Assembly: GCF_000255135.1 (NCBI RefSeq)
Contig: NC_016751.1
Location: 1,612,001 to 1,676,000 of the forward strand
Length of the DNA stretch: 64,000 bases
Source of the DNA: Marinitoga piezophila KA3
GTDB taxonomy: Bacteria > Thermotogota > Thermotogae > Petrotogales > Petrotogaceae
Reading direction: 5' to 3'
The position numbers were made by a program, and so were the translations under genes. The number at the start of each line of letters is the position of its first letter. Position 1 is the first letter of the stretch. This document shows, piece by piece, positions 1 through 6,529 of the stretch. The notes under the pieces are model-generated. The model saw only the letters and a program-made list of their open reading frames with translations. It was not told where the DNA came from and ran no database searches.

Positions 1-1
1 T

Positions 2-1036
2 AATTATGGTGCAGCAGTTGCATCTCAGGCTTCAAAAAGAGGATTAAAATCAATAATTGTTCAAGAATGTTTTGACAGCAGAGGAATTGGACAACCAGAA
101 ATCCTTGAAAAAGCAAGAGCATGTGAAGCATATGGTGCAGAAGTTGTGCAATTAAGTGTTGGACCCGAACTCTTTTACTATTTCCTCGTTCTCCTTGAAG
201 AAACGGGGTATTTTAATGCTTCACTTTATACACCATTTGGTATAGCTGGTGTTGAAACATTGGGATATGAAATAGCAGAACAATCAATGAATCAATTTGG
301 AAAGTATCCTGATGCTGTTGTTATTACTCATGCTGGTGGTGGTAATGTAACAGGAACAGCCAGAGGATTGAAAAAAGCTGGTGCTGTTAATACAAAAATT
401 ATAGGTGCCAGTGTGGATCTTCATGGATTGCATATGGCATCAGATACAGACTTTAACAAAAAATCATTTACAACAGGTCATACAGGATTTGGAATACCAT
501 TTGCAACATTTCCGGATAGATCAGATGTTCCAAGAAATGCCGCAAGACCTTTGAGATATATGGATGAATATGTGCTTGTAACTCAGGGTGAAGTCTTCTA
601 TATTACAGAAATGCTTGCAAATATAGAAGGTATGCAGAGAGGACCTGCCGGGAACACATCATTAGCTGCTGCATTTGCATTGGCAATGGAAATGGAAGAA
701 GACCAGATAATTGTTGTAAACGAAACAGAATATACAGGTGCAGGTAAATTGCCTTCAGCACAGCTTACATTTGCAAAGGAAAATGGTATTGAAATAAAAT
801 TTGGAGATCCAATTGAAGAGGATAAACCAGGTAAAAACATAGTATTGCCTGATCATCCATCAAAGTTAAAGGTAATAAAATATCCAATAGAAAAAATGAG
901 AAAATCATATATAAAAGAATTAAAAAAGAGATTTGGAAAAACAGAATTTACAGAAAAGGAAATTGAATTTATTGCAGAAGATTTGAGGATTTCTACAGAA
1001 GAAGTGAAAAACCTTATTAAGGAGGTATTGAGCTAA
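2..1036 (+). CDS. ortB: 2-amino-4-ketopentanoate thiolase, beta subunit (OrtB), 5'-truncated by window edge
   Basis: The frame is open from base 2 to a TAA at 1034-1036 (344 visible residues), so the gene begins upstream of the window. The protein looks like a PLP-dependent fold-type II enzyme with glycine-rich cofactor loops (HAGGGNVTGTARG) and a C-terminal helical tail. OrtAB is known to cleave 2-amino-4-ketopentanoate with CoA and PLP to acetyl-CoA and alanine, the last step of oxidative ornithine degradation. The assignment rests heavily on context: the stop overlaps the ortS start by one base (TAATG), and ortE follows. The PLP lysine would lie in the missing N-terminal part. OrtA is expected just upstream. 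Confidence 0.85.
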   Translation, partial: NYGAAVASQASKRGLKSIIVQECFDSRGIGQPEILEKARACEAYGAEVVQLSVGPELFYYFLVLLEETGYFNASLYTPFGIAGVETLGYEIAEQSMNQFGKYPDAVVITHAGGGNVTGTARGLKKAGAVNTKIIGASVDLHGLHMASDTDFNKKSFTTGHTGFGIPFATFPDRSDVPRNAARPLRYMDEYVLVTQGEVFYITEMLANIEGMQRGPAGNTSLAAAFALAMEMEEDQIIVVNETEYTGAGKLPSAQLTFAKENGIEIKFGDPIEEDKPGKNIVLPDHPSKLKVIKYPIEKMRKSYIKELKKRFGKTEFTEKEIEFIAEDLRISTEEVKNLIKEVLS

Positions 1037-1407
1037 TGGAACCAAGAAAATCAGATTTTGAAGAAAGAGCAAAACATTTAATGAATATGTCCGATGAGGA
1101 ATTAGATAAATATTTCTGGGATCTTGTTGAAAAAGTAGTAGATCCTCTAATTGAATTAGCTTCAACACATACATCACCATCTGTTGAAAGATCTGTATTA
1201 TTGAGAATGGGTTTTAACAGTATGGAAGCAAAAGCATTAGTTGATAAATTCTTTGAAAAGAATATACTTGGCAAAGGTGCTGGAAATATTGTATATACAA
1301 TAGCCAAAGAACATAATATTGATTATATACAGGCAGGAAGAGACTTAATTGCAGGAAAATACTGGGACGATGTGGATAGAATTTTTATTCATGGAGGCGA
1401 TAAATGA
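1036..1407 (+). CDS. ortS: D-ornithine 4,5-aminomutase, small S subunit (OrtS)
   Basis: A 123-residue, mostly helical acidic protein of the size of the OrtS family. With OrtE it forms the adenosylcobalamin- and PLP-dependent mutase that moves the side-chain amino group of D-ornithine to give 2,4-diaminopentanoate. A Shine-Dalgarno (AAGGAGG) lies about ten bases upstream, inside the end of ortB. The ATG overlaps the ortB stop, and its own TGA overlaps the ortE ATG (ATGA), so translation is coupled across the three subunit genes. No cofactor motif is expected in this subunit; the name depends on the adjacent, well-recognised ortE. Confidence 0.88.
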   Translation: MEPRKSDFEERAKHLMNMSDEELDKYFWDLVEKVVDPLIELASTHTSPSVERSVLLRMGFNSMEAKALVDKFFEKNILGKGAGNIVYTIAKEHNIDYIQAGRDLIAGKYWDDVDRIFIHGGDK

Positions 1408-3602
1408 TGAAATTAGAGCCTAACAAAAAATTAAATGTAGAAGAAATCTTAAAGGATTTAGATAAATACAGACCAAAAAGAAAAGGTTGGACATGGAGAA
1501 AAAAATTACCTCCAAGAACCAAAATAGGAGAATTTGAATATTATGAAGTAAGCGAACCTCTAAAAAACTTTGTTGCATTACCAGCAGCACATTATTTCAA
1601 CAATATTGATCCACAACCACAGGAAGTAATTACATCAGAAATTGCTTCAGGTAGATTTGAAGAAGATATAAGAAGAATGAGAATGGCCGCATGGCATGGT
1701 GCAGACCATATTATGGTTATTAGAACATTAGGTCAAAGTCATATGGACGGTTTAATTGAAGGAACACCAGAGGGTATTGGTGGTATACCAATTACAAGAA
1801 AGCAATTAAGAGCTTCAAGAAAGGCTCTTGACTTAATAGAAGAAGAAGTGGGTAGACCTATAAACTTCCACAGTTATGTTTCTGGTGTTGCAGGTCCGGA
1901 AGTTGCTGTATTATTTGCTGAAGAAGGTGTAAACGGAGCTCATCAGGATCCACAATACAACGTATTATACAGAGGCATTAATATGATCAGATCATTTGTT
2001 GATGCTGCTGTTGCAAAAAAGATTATGGCATCGGTTGATATGCTTCAAATTGACGGAGCTCACAATGCAAATGCATCAGCAAAATTTGCATGGAAGGTTA
2101 TGCCAGAATTGTTGGTACAACATGCAATTAACTCATTATACTCAGTAAAGGCTGGAATGAAAAAAGAAAATATCGCTTTATCCACAGTTCCGCCAATAGT
2201 TTCACCAACACCAGAATTTAGATTAAACTTCGTATATGCAATAACAATAAGGGAATTATTCAAAGATTATAAATTTAGGGCACAAATGAATACAAGATAT
2301 ATAGAATCCGATCTCTTTGACGCAACAAGAATACACGTATTGGATACATTAATTTCCAGATTAACAAAGGCAGATATACAATCAACAATTACACCAGATG
2401 AAGGAAGAAACGTTCCATGGCACATTAACTCTATCCGTGGTGTAGAAACTGCAAAACACACATTAATTGCTTTAGACGGCATTAAAGAAATGGTTCAGAT
2501 TAACTGGGATAATGTAAGAGACAAAGTTAGAGAATTAAAGATGAGAGCTATATTAATGCTCGAAGAAATAATTGAAATGGGCGGATACTTTGAAGCTGTT
2601 GAAAATGGAATGTTCGTTGACAATGGCGAATATCCAGAAAGAATGGGCGATGGTATTGTAAGAAAGAAAGATGGAGGAATTGGAGCAGGTTCTGTTGTTC
2701 CAAGAGACAAAGACTACATGGCACCTGTATGTCACCACTTTGGTTATAACAACCTTCCAGAAGGTCTTGAAAAGCCATGTGACTTAATTGGTGGATGTAC
2801 ATTATGTAATCCTGATAAGATCCAATACATAGACGAACTTGATGAAGAGGATAATGTATATAAGAGACTTGAAAAAATAAGGGAATACAGAGAAAATAAC
2901 TTAATCAAACCAGAAGTAGAATGGAGTTATGACGGTTACATTCAGCTTGATATGACAATTCCTGAATCACCAGAATATGCAGAAGCAGCCGCTCTTGAAA
3001 TCTGTAAGAGAATGGGACTTGAAGACGCACAGGTTATTGCAAAAACAGTTCTTCACCCAACAGAAGGAACATATCTTGAGTTAAAGGCAAAAGTACCATT
3101 TGCTATTAAGAAGGACGAACTTGTATTGCCTAAAAAAGCAGAAGTAATGTCAGATGATGAATTATTTGAATTCTTTGCTAAAAACAAGGTAAAGGTTGTA
3201 GCTGGTACAGTTGGTAATGATGAACACAATGTTGGTATCAGGGAAATTCTCGATATTAAACATGGCGGTATAGAAAAATACGGTATAAAATATGAATATC
3301 TTGGAACAAGTGTTCCACCAGAAAAATTAATAGATGCTGCAATTGAATTTGGCGCACAGGCTGTACTTGCTTCAATGATTGTTACACATAATGATGTACA
3401 TGTTGAAAACATGAAAAAATTGCATCAATTAGCAATAGAAAAAGGTGTAAGGGATAAATTGTTATTAATAGTTGGAGGAACACAGCTAAATGACGATTTA
3501 GCAAAAGAAAATGGAATGGACGCAGGATTTGGAAGAGGAACAAAAGGAGCTCATGTTGCAACATTCATTGCAAAGAAATTAAAAGAAAAAATGGAAGAAT
3601 AA
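1404..3602 (+). CDS. ortE: D-ornithine 4,5-aminomutase, large E subunit (OrtE)
   Basis: A 732-residue catalytic subunit. Near residue 606 it has the cobalamin-binding signature DEHNVG (DxHxxG), with His608 as the predicted lower axial ligand of Co. Lys619 in DIKHGG, eleven residues later, matches the PLP Schiff-base lysine described for the Clostridium sticklandii enzyme, where both cofactors are held in one Rossmann-like C-terminal domain. The N-terminal part is the TIM-barrel substrate domain. Two adjacent ATGs (1404 and 1407) could start it; the first overlaps ortS by four bases. A strong terminator follows directly. The last 16 codons are repeated, nearly identically, at 5279-5326. Confidence 0.93.
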   Translation: MMKLEPNKKLNVEEILKDLDKYRPKRKGWTWRKKLPPRTKIGEFEYYEVSEPLKNFVALPAAHYFNNIDPQPQEVITSEIASGRFEEDIRRMRMAAWHGADHIMVIRTLGQSHMDGLIEGTPEGIGGIPITRKQLRASRKALDLIEEEVGRPINFHSYVSGVAGPEVAVLFAEEGVNGAHQDPQYNVLYRGINMIRSFVDAAVAKKIMASVDMLQIDGAHNANASAKFAWKVMPELLVQHAINSLYSVKAGMKKENIALSTVPPIVSPTPEFRLNFVYAITIRELFKDYKFRAQMNTRYIESDLFDATRIHVLDTLISRLTKADIQSTITPDEGRNVPWHINSIRGVETAKHTLIALDGIKEMVQINWDNVRDKVRELKMRAILMLEEIIEMGGYFEAVENGMFVDNGEYPERMGDGIVRKKDGGIGAGSVVPRDKDYMAPVCHHFGYNNLPEGLEKPCDLIGGCTLCNPDKIQYIDELDEEDNVYKRLEKIREYRENNLIKPEVEWSYDGYIQLDMTIPESPEYAEAAALEICKRMGLEDAQVIAKTVLHPTEGTYLELKAKVPFAIKKDELVLPKKAEVMSDDELFEFFAKNKVKVVAGTVGNDEHNVGIREILDIKHGGIEKYGIKYEYLGTSVPPEKLIDAAIEFGAQAVLASMIVTHNDVHVENMKKLHQLAIEKGVRDKLLLIVGGTQLNDDLAKENGMDAGFGRGTKGAHVATFIAKKLKEKMEE

Positions 3603-3605
3603 TAT
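3558..3605 (+). repeat. Direct repeat copy A: 3' end of ortE
   Basis: This 48-bp segment, the last 15 codons of ortE plus TAT after the stop, recurs at 5282-5329 in the same orientation with one mismatch (3566 C, 5290 T). The final 39 bp (3567-3605) are identical. The repeat spacing is 1724 bp and similarity stops right after the TAATAT at both ends. Confidence 0.9.
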
Positions 3606-3607
3606 AA

Positions 3608-3635
3608 AACCCCTCTGCACCACTGCAGAGGGGTT
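3608..3635 (+). terminator. Rho-independent terminator of the ort operon
   Basis: A perfect 12-bp stem (3608-3619 with 3624-3635) with a CCAC loop is followed by a T-rich run at 3637-3643. It starts six bases after the ortE stop and should end ort transcription before the islet genes on the other strand. Confidence 0.9.
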
Positions 3636-3665
3636 GTTTTTTTCTGTAATTTTCAAAATAACAAC

Positions 3666-3809
3666 CTATTTTTTATCATTTCTTTTATTATTTTCATTTT
3701 TTAATGGCAATTTCATTACTATATAAGATAATTTTATTATCGCAACCAATATTACAATTGAAAAGAGCAAATTCAAAATATTTATAAAACTTGTAAAATT
3801 AAAGTCCAT
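3666..3809 (-). CDS. Small single-pass membrane protein (47 aa), unrecognised
   Basis: An ATG at 3807-3809 with a strong Shine-Dalgarno (GGGGGAG, five bases upstream) opens a 47-codon frame ending at TAG 3666-3668. The peptide begins MDFNFTSFIN, has one hydrophobic helix at about residues 8-34 (FSIVILVAIIK within it), and ends in a charged Lys/Asn tail (NKRNDKK). This layout suggests a single membrane helix. It lies 11 bases downstream of the lipoprotein stop, probably in one transcript with that gene and the CPBP protease. Function is unknown; small membrane peptides next to CPBP proteases are sometimes toxins, bacteriocins or regulators, but nothing in the sequence proves that here. Confidence 0.6.
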   Translation of the reverse strand: MDFNFTSFINILNLLFSIVILVAIIKLSYIVMKLPLKNENNKRNDKK

Positions 3810-3820
3810 TATACTCCCCC

Positions 3821-4438
3821 CTAATAATTTATTTTATACGTTCCTGAAACACTTACATCATATGAATAAAGTTTTATTAAATTTTGTATTAGCAAATATA
3901 AATTTACAGTTCCACTTCCTCTCAAAGTTGCGGATTGCTTATCCGAACTTATTTCTACAGAAGCTTTTGGATATTCTAATTTTGCTGCTAAGGTCCATCC
4001 GGTTAAAGAACATCTTTCATTTGAGTAACTTAAAATTTCTCCAAATGAACCATCTTTAAAAATTTTTAAGTCTGCCATTACATTAAAATATATATTTGCG
4101 ATATTAAGATTATTCTTAGTTATTTTTTTTGAAAATTTAGCAGTATAATAAGAAGTATATCCTTTTGTAGTTAGTTTATTTGTCAATTCAAATCTAACAT
4201 TACTTTTATTCAAATTTGTTTTTGAAATTTCTTTAAGCAAATATTCCAATTCAAAAGAATTTTCTACTTTAATCGGTATAATGTTTTTTGGAATTTCATC
4301 TTTTTTTATAGTTTTTAAATTATATCTATTTGAAATTTCATCTATTCTCTTCATTTCATCAATTTCATTATTTGTTATACAAGAAGCAAAAAATAATATA
4401 AACATAAATGAAACCAACACAATTATTAATTTTTTCAC
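3821..4438 (-). CDS. Putative lipoprotein (205 aa), unrecognised family
   Basis: With the GTG at 4436-4438 the product starts MKKLIIVLVSF and runs through a hydrophobic stretch to the lipobox FASC, so it is predicted to be exported and lipid-anchored. The mature part is rich in Asn, Lys and Ser with alternating hydrophobic residues and no motif I recognise. An upstream 16-codon ORF ends in a TGA that overlaps this GTG (GTGA), which suggests coupled translation. A longer frame from a TTG at 4459 exists but puts seven extra residues before the signal peptide. The gene is part of the islet bounded by ortE-tail repeats. Confidence 0.65.
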   Translation of the reverse strand: MKKLIIVLVSFMFILFFASCITNNEIDEMKRIDEISNRYNLKTIKKDEIPKNIIPIKVENSFELEYLLKEISKTNLNKSNVRFELTNKLTTKGYTSYYTAKFSKKITKNNLNIANIYFNVMADLKIFKDGSFGEILSYSNERCSLTGWTLAAKLEYPKASVEISSDKQSATLRGSGTVNLYLLIQNLIKLYSYDVSVSGTYKINY

Positions 4439-4485
4439 AAAAAAAACACTTCCGTACAAAGATTACCAAAAATACGTTTATTCAT
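4435..4485 (-). CDS. 16-codon leader ORF upstream of the lipoprotein
   Basis: The only strong Shine-Dalgarno in this area (AGGAGGG) precedes ATG 4483-4485. That ATG opens a 16-residue frame (MNKRIFGN...VFFL) ending at TGA 4435-4437, one base inside the GTG start of the lipoprotein. It contains a run of eight T residues. Adding one T to that run would fuse the peptide in frame to the lipoprotein. It may be a coupling leader peptide, a slippage-controlled N-terminus, or the trace of a frameshift. Confidence 0.4.
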   Translation of the reverse strand: MNKRIFGNLCTEVFFL

Positions 4486-4513
4486 ACAATCCCTCCTGAT
4501 TTTTATATTTTTA

Positions 4514-4525
4514 TCTGGCGCCAGA
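4514..4525. promoter_or_regulatory. 12-bp GC-rich palindrome (candidate operator)
   Basis: TCTGGCGCCAGA is a perfect palindrome without a loop. It stands out in very AT-rich sequence between the CPBP gene stop and the leader ORF Shine-Dalgarno. A dyad of this form fits binding of a dimeric regulator better than a terminator, because no T run follows. The function is inferred. Confidence 0.35.
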
Positions 4526-4537
4526 AATTAATTTTTA

Positions 4538-5122
4538 TTAATTATAAAGTCCTTTTACAAAATTGTTGAGAAAGTGATAAAGCATAGGTGAATATATTGA
4601 TTTAGACTTTTTAAATGAATAATAATAAATTATTGCAGAGATAAAGACAAATAATTTCCCATCTAACAATGTATATTGTTCATGAACGACAGCAAAAATA
4701 AATGCTGAAATAAAACAAATTAACTTATTATTTTTAAATATAATTTCCAAAAAACTTATCACTATTAATCTATATAATATTTCTTCATATATAGGTGCCC
4801 AGGTTATACTCATTAAATCTATTGAAAAAAAAGCATTAAAATCAAAATTTTTAATCTTTATATATATTCCGAAAAGATAAAATATCAATATAAATAAAAG
4901 CAATTTATCTTTAAATATAATAGTAAAATTATTAAATTTAAAATAGAATTTTAACGTTTCATCGCCTTTTATTTCAATATAAACCGCTATAAGATATAAA
5001 AGAAACATTATAGCCCAAAAATATGAAATAGTAGAAGTGATTCCAACGTAAGCTATAGCAATAATGTGAAAAAATATTATTATTTTTATTCTAAATGACT
5101 GATTTTCCATATTATTTATCAT
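4538..5122 (-). CDS. CPBP (CAAX/Abi-type) intramembrane metalloprotease
   Basis: A 194-residue polytopic membrane protein with the three signature motifs of the CPBP family: EExxxR at residues 113-118 (EEILYR), a conserved His at 147 (FAVVH), and HxxxN at 183-187 (HFLNN). About six membrane segments are visible. Members cleave within the membrane; in bacteria many sit near bacteriocin or peptide genes and give self-immunity or process peptides. No clear Shine-Dalgarno precedes the ATG at 5122, and a second ATG lies four codons in. It is probably the first gene of the three-gene minus-strand islet. Confidence 0.8.
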   Translation of the reverse strand: MINNMENQSFRIKIIIFFHIIAIAYVGITSTISYFWAIMFLLYLIAVYIEIKGDETLKFYFKFNNFTIIFKDKLLLFILIFYLFGIYIKIKNFDFNAFFSIDLMSITWAPIYEEILYRLIVISFLEIIFKNNKLICFISAFIFAVVHEQYTLLDGKLFVFISAIIYYYSFKKSKSIYSPMLYHFLNNFVKGLYN

Positions 5123-5278
5123 AAATTTTCACATTTATAGTATTTTTATATTTTTTTTAATTATATCAAAAGAAAAAAAGAAATCAATACAAATAAAAAA
5201 TTTTACCTTATATTTCCAATATTTAAATTTATAATTAATATATCAACTGATTAAATAATAACAATATAATATGGATGC

Positions 5279-5326
5279 ATCGCAACATTTATTGCAAAGA
5301 AATTAAAAGAAAAAATGGAAGAATAA
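5279..5326 (+). pseudogene. ortE 3'-end remnant
   Basis: The last 16 codons of ortE (IATFIAKK...EE stop) are present here without the rest of the gene. Compared with ortE the copy has one conservative codon change (GTT to ATC, Val to Ile) and one silent change (TTC to TTT). It has no start and should not be expressed. It is either the mark left when the islet inserted at the ortE 3' end or the relic of a deleted second ortE. Confidence 0.85.
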
Positions 5327-5329
5327 TAT
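5282..5329 (+). repeat. Direct repeat copy B: ortE-tail repeat near the tRNA cluster
   Basis: This is the partner of 3558-3605: same orientation, 47 of 48 bases identical, and it closes the islet. The bidirectional terminator and tRNA-His follow within 50 bases. Confidence 0.9.
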
Positions 5330-5341
5330 TATAGAAATAAC

Positions 5342-5372
5342 AAAAAAAGACCCAAATAATGGGTCTTTTTTT
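5342..5372. terminator. Bidirectional terminator after the tRNA cluster
   Basis: A 13-bp stem (5342-5354 with 5360-5372) is built from A7GACCC and its complement with an AATAA loop. Read on the minus strand it ends the tRNA operon with a T run; read on the plus strand it also ends in T7. Confidence 0.88.
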
Positions 5373-5374
5373 GT

Positions 5375-5450
5375 TGGGGTGGCATGTGGGATTTGAACCC
5401 ACGACATCCTGATCCACAGTCAGGCGTTCTACCACTGAACTAATGCCACC
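5375..5450 (-). tRNA. tRNA-His (anticodon GTG)
   Basis: The cloverleaf folds with anticodon stem-loop CTGACTGTGGATCAG and T-loop GGGTTCAAATCCC. It has the His-specific extra 5' G paired with C73. The CCA end is encoded. It is the last gene of the four-tRNA operon. Confidence 0.95.
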
Positions 5451-5469
5451 ATCACTAAATAAAAAAAGG

Positions 5470-5546
5470 TGGCGCGCCCAGAGGGACTCGAACCCCCAAC
5501 CCTTGGATTAGAAATCCAATGCTCTATCCTATTGAGCTATGGGCGC
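5470..5546 (-). tRNA. tRNA-Arg (anticodon TCT)
   Basis: Acceptor stem GCGCCCA pairs with TGGGCGC. The anticodon loop is ATTTCTAAT with TCT, and the T-arm is GGGGGTTCGAGTCCC. CCA is encoded. It abuts tRNA-Gly with no spacer. TCT reads AGA, a heavily used Arg codon in this AT-rich window. Confidence 0.95.
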
Positions 5547-5622
5547 TGGAGCGGCCGACGAGACTCGAACTCGCAACCCCTGGCTTGGAAGGCCAGTGTT
5601 CTACCAATTGAACTACAGCCGC
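5547..5622 (-). tRNA. tRNA-Gly (anticodon TCC)
   Basis: Acceptor stem GCGGCTG pairs with CGGCCGC, allowing wobble. The anticodon stem-loop is CTGGCCTTCCAAGCCAG, and CCA is encoded. Its 3' end touches the 5' end of tRNA-Arg at 5546. Confidence 0.93.
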
Positions 5623-5642
5623 ACAGAAAAACCGCCACCTTC

Positions 5643-5718
5643 TGGTCGGAGCGACTGGGATCGAACCAGCGACCTCCGGTTCCCAAGACCGGCGCGCTAC
5701 CATCTGCGCTACGCTCCG
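5643..5718 (-). tRNA. tRNA-Pro (anticodon TGG)
   Basis: Acceptor stem CGGAGCG pairs with CGCTCCG. The anticodon stem-loop is CCGGTCTTGGGAACCGG, the T-arm is CTGGTTCGATCCCAG, and CCA is encoded. It is the first gene of the tRNA operon, about 34 bases downstream of a consensus promoter. Confidence 0.95.
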
Positions 5719-5751
5719 CCACTTACCGTCTTCATTCGACGTCCGAGAATT

Positions 5752-5780
5752 ATAATACCACAAAAATCAAATTCTGTCAA
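5752..5780 (-). promoter_or_regulatory. Strong sigma-A promoter of the tRNA operon
   Basis: On the minus strand TTGACA (5775-5780) is followed after 17 bases by TATTAT (5752-5757), preceded by TGG as an extended -10. A TATAAT overlaps three bases further on. This near-consensus arrangement fits a stable-RNA promoter. Confidence 0.8.
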
Positions 5781-5810
5781 GTTAAAAATTATTTCAAGTT
5801 TTTTACAAGT

Positions 5811-6518
5811 TTATAGCTCATCGAGCTGTTTTACAATTTTTTGTAACACATCAGGCTCTTCATAAAAGGAAACTACCTCACCATCTATTGTTTCTATAGT
5901 TAAACAAAATGTTTCAAGGTGCGGTTTATGAAGGGTTCTGAGCCTTCTGTTCGGCATAAATAAATCACGTATTTTTACGTAGTATAATTCTTGATTGCTT
6001 TTTATATCATATAGATTATAACTTTTTATATCTGATTTATTTATAATGCGTTTATAATAATCGCCATTTGGCATTTGAACAGAAAAAGCGATTTTTCCAT
6101 CTTTTATACCTAAAATGCTTCCTAATAACTTTCCAATTTCTTCTATTGAAGAAACTTCACCACGACCAAAAAATAAATGATAGAAATTCCAATCTTTTTC
6201 ATTTTCACCGCTTTCTGATAAATATTCTTTTAAAATATCAATTTTTTTCTCATCATTTGCTGCAACAAGAAATATAATAGCTACTGTTATTAAATAAGCA
6301 AGTATAAATAAGTTAGTAAATCCAAATAACAATGCAATAGCTTCTGCTGCTATAATTGTTCCTGCCAAAAAGGAAAATACCTGTTTTCCTTGAAGTTTTA
6401 ATATTCTATAGAATATTATAAAAAGTATTAATGAAACACCGAAAAAAGCCCAACCTTTTATAAAATACTGCAATAATGGGGTTAATCCAAATAATATTGC
6501 TAAAATACTATAATTCAT
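5811..6518 (-). CDS. Membrane protein of unknown function (235 aa)
   Basis: About four hydrophobic segments fill the first 90 residues. A soluble C-terminal half of about 145 residues follows, containing NPxR-like basic patches and beta-strand-like stretches, so it is probably a membrane-anchored cytoplasmic domain. The gene starts 12 bases after the mnmE stop with a good Shine-Dalgarno (AGGAGG), so it is likely the second gene of an mnmE operon. I do not recognise the family. Its end lies about 90 bases from the tRNA-Pro gene, and the tRNA promoter lies in that gap. Confidence 0.75.
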   Translation of the reverse strand: MNYSILAILFGLTPLLQYFIKGWAFFGVSLILFIIFYRILKLQGKQVFSFLAGTIIAAEAIALLFGFTNLFILAYLITVAIIFLVAANDEKKIDILKEYLSESGENEKDWNFYHLFFGRGEVSSIEEIGKLLGSILGIKDGKIAFSVQMPNGDYYKRIINKSDIKSYNLYDIKSNQELYYVKIRDLFMPNRRLRTLHKPHLETFCLTIETIDGEVVSFYEEPDVLQKIVKQLDEL

Positions 6519-6529
6519 TTTCGTACCTC

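Noticed and set aside
3603-5340. Integrase or transposase gene within the ortE-tail islet
   Set aside because: All frames were considered; only the 47-aa peptide, leader ORF, lipoprotein and CPBP protease are supported.
5469-5865. Several overlapping ORFs of 60-115 codons across the tRNA cluster
   Set aside because: They are translations of tRNA genes and their complements; the tRNA folds explain the sequence.
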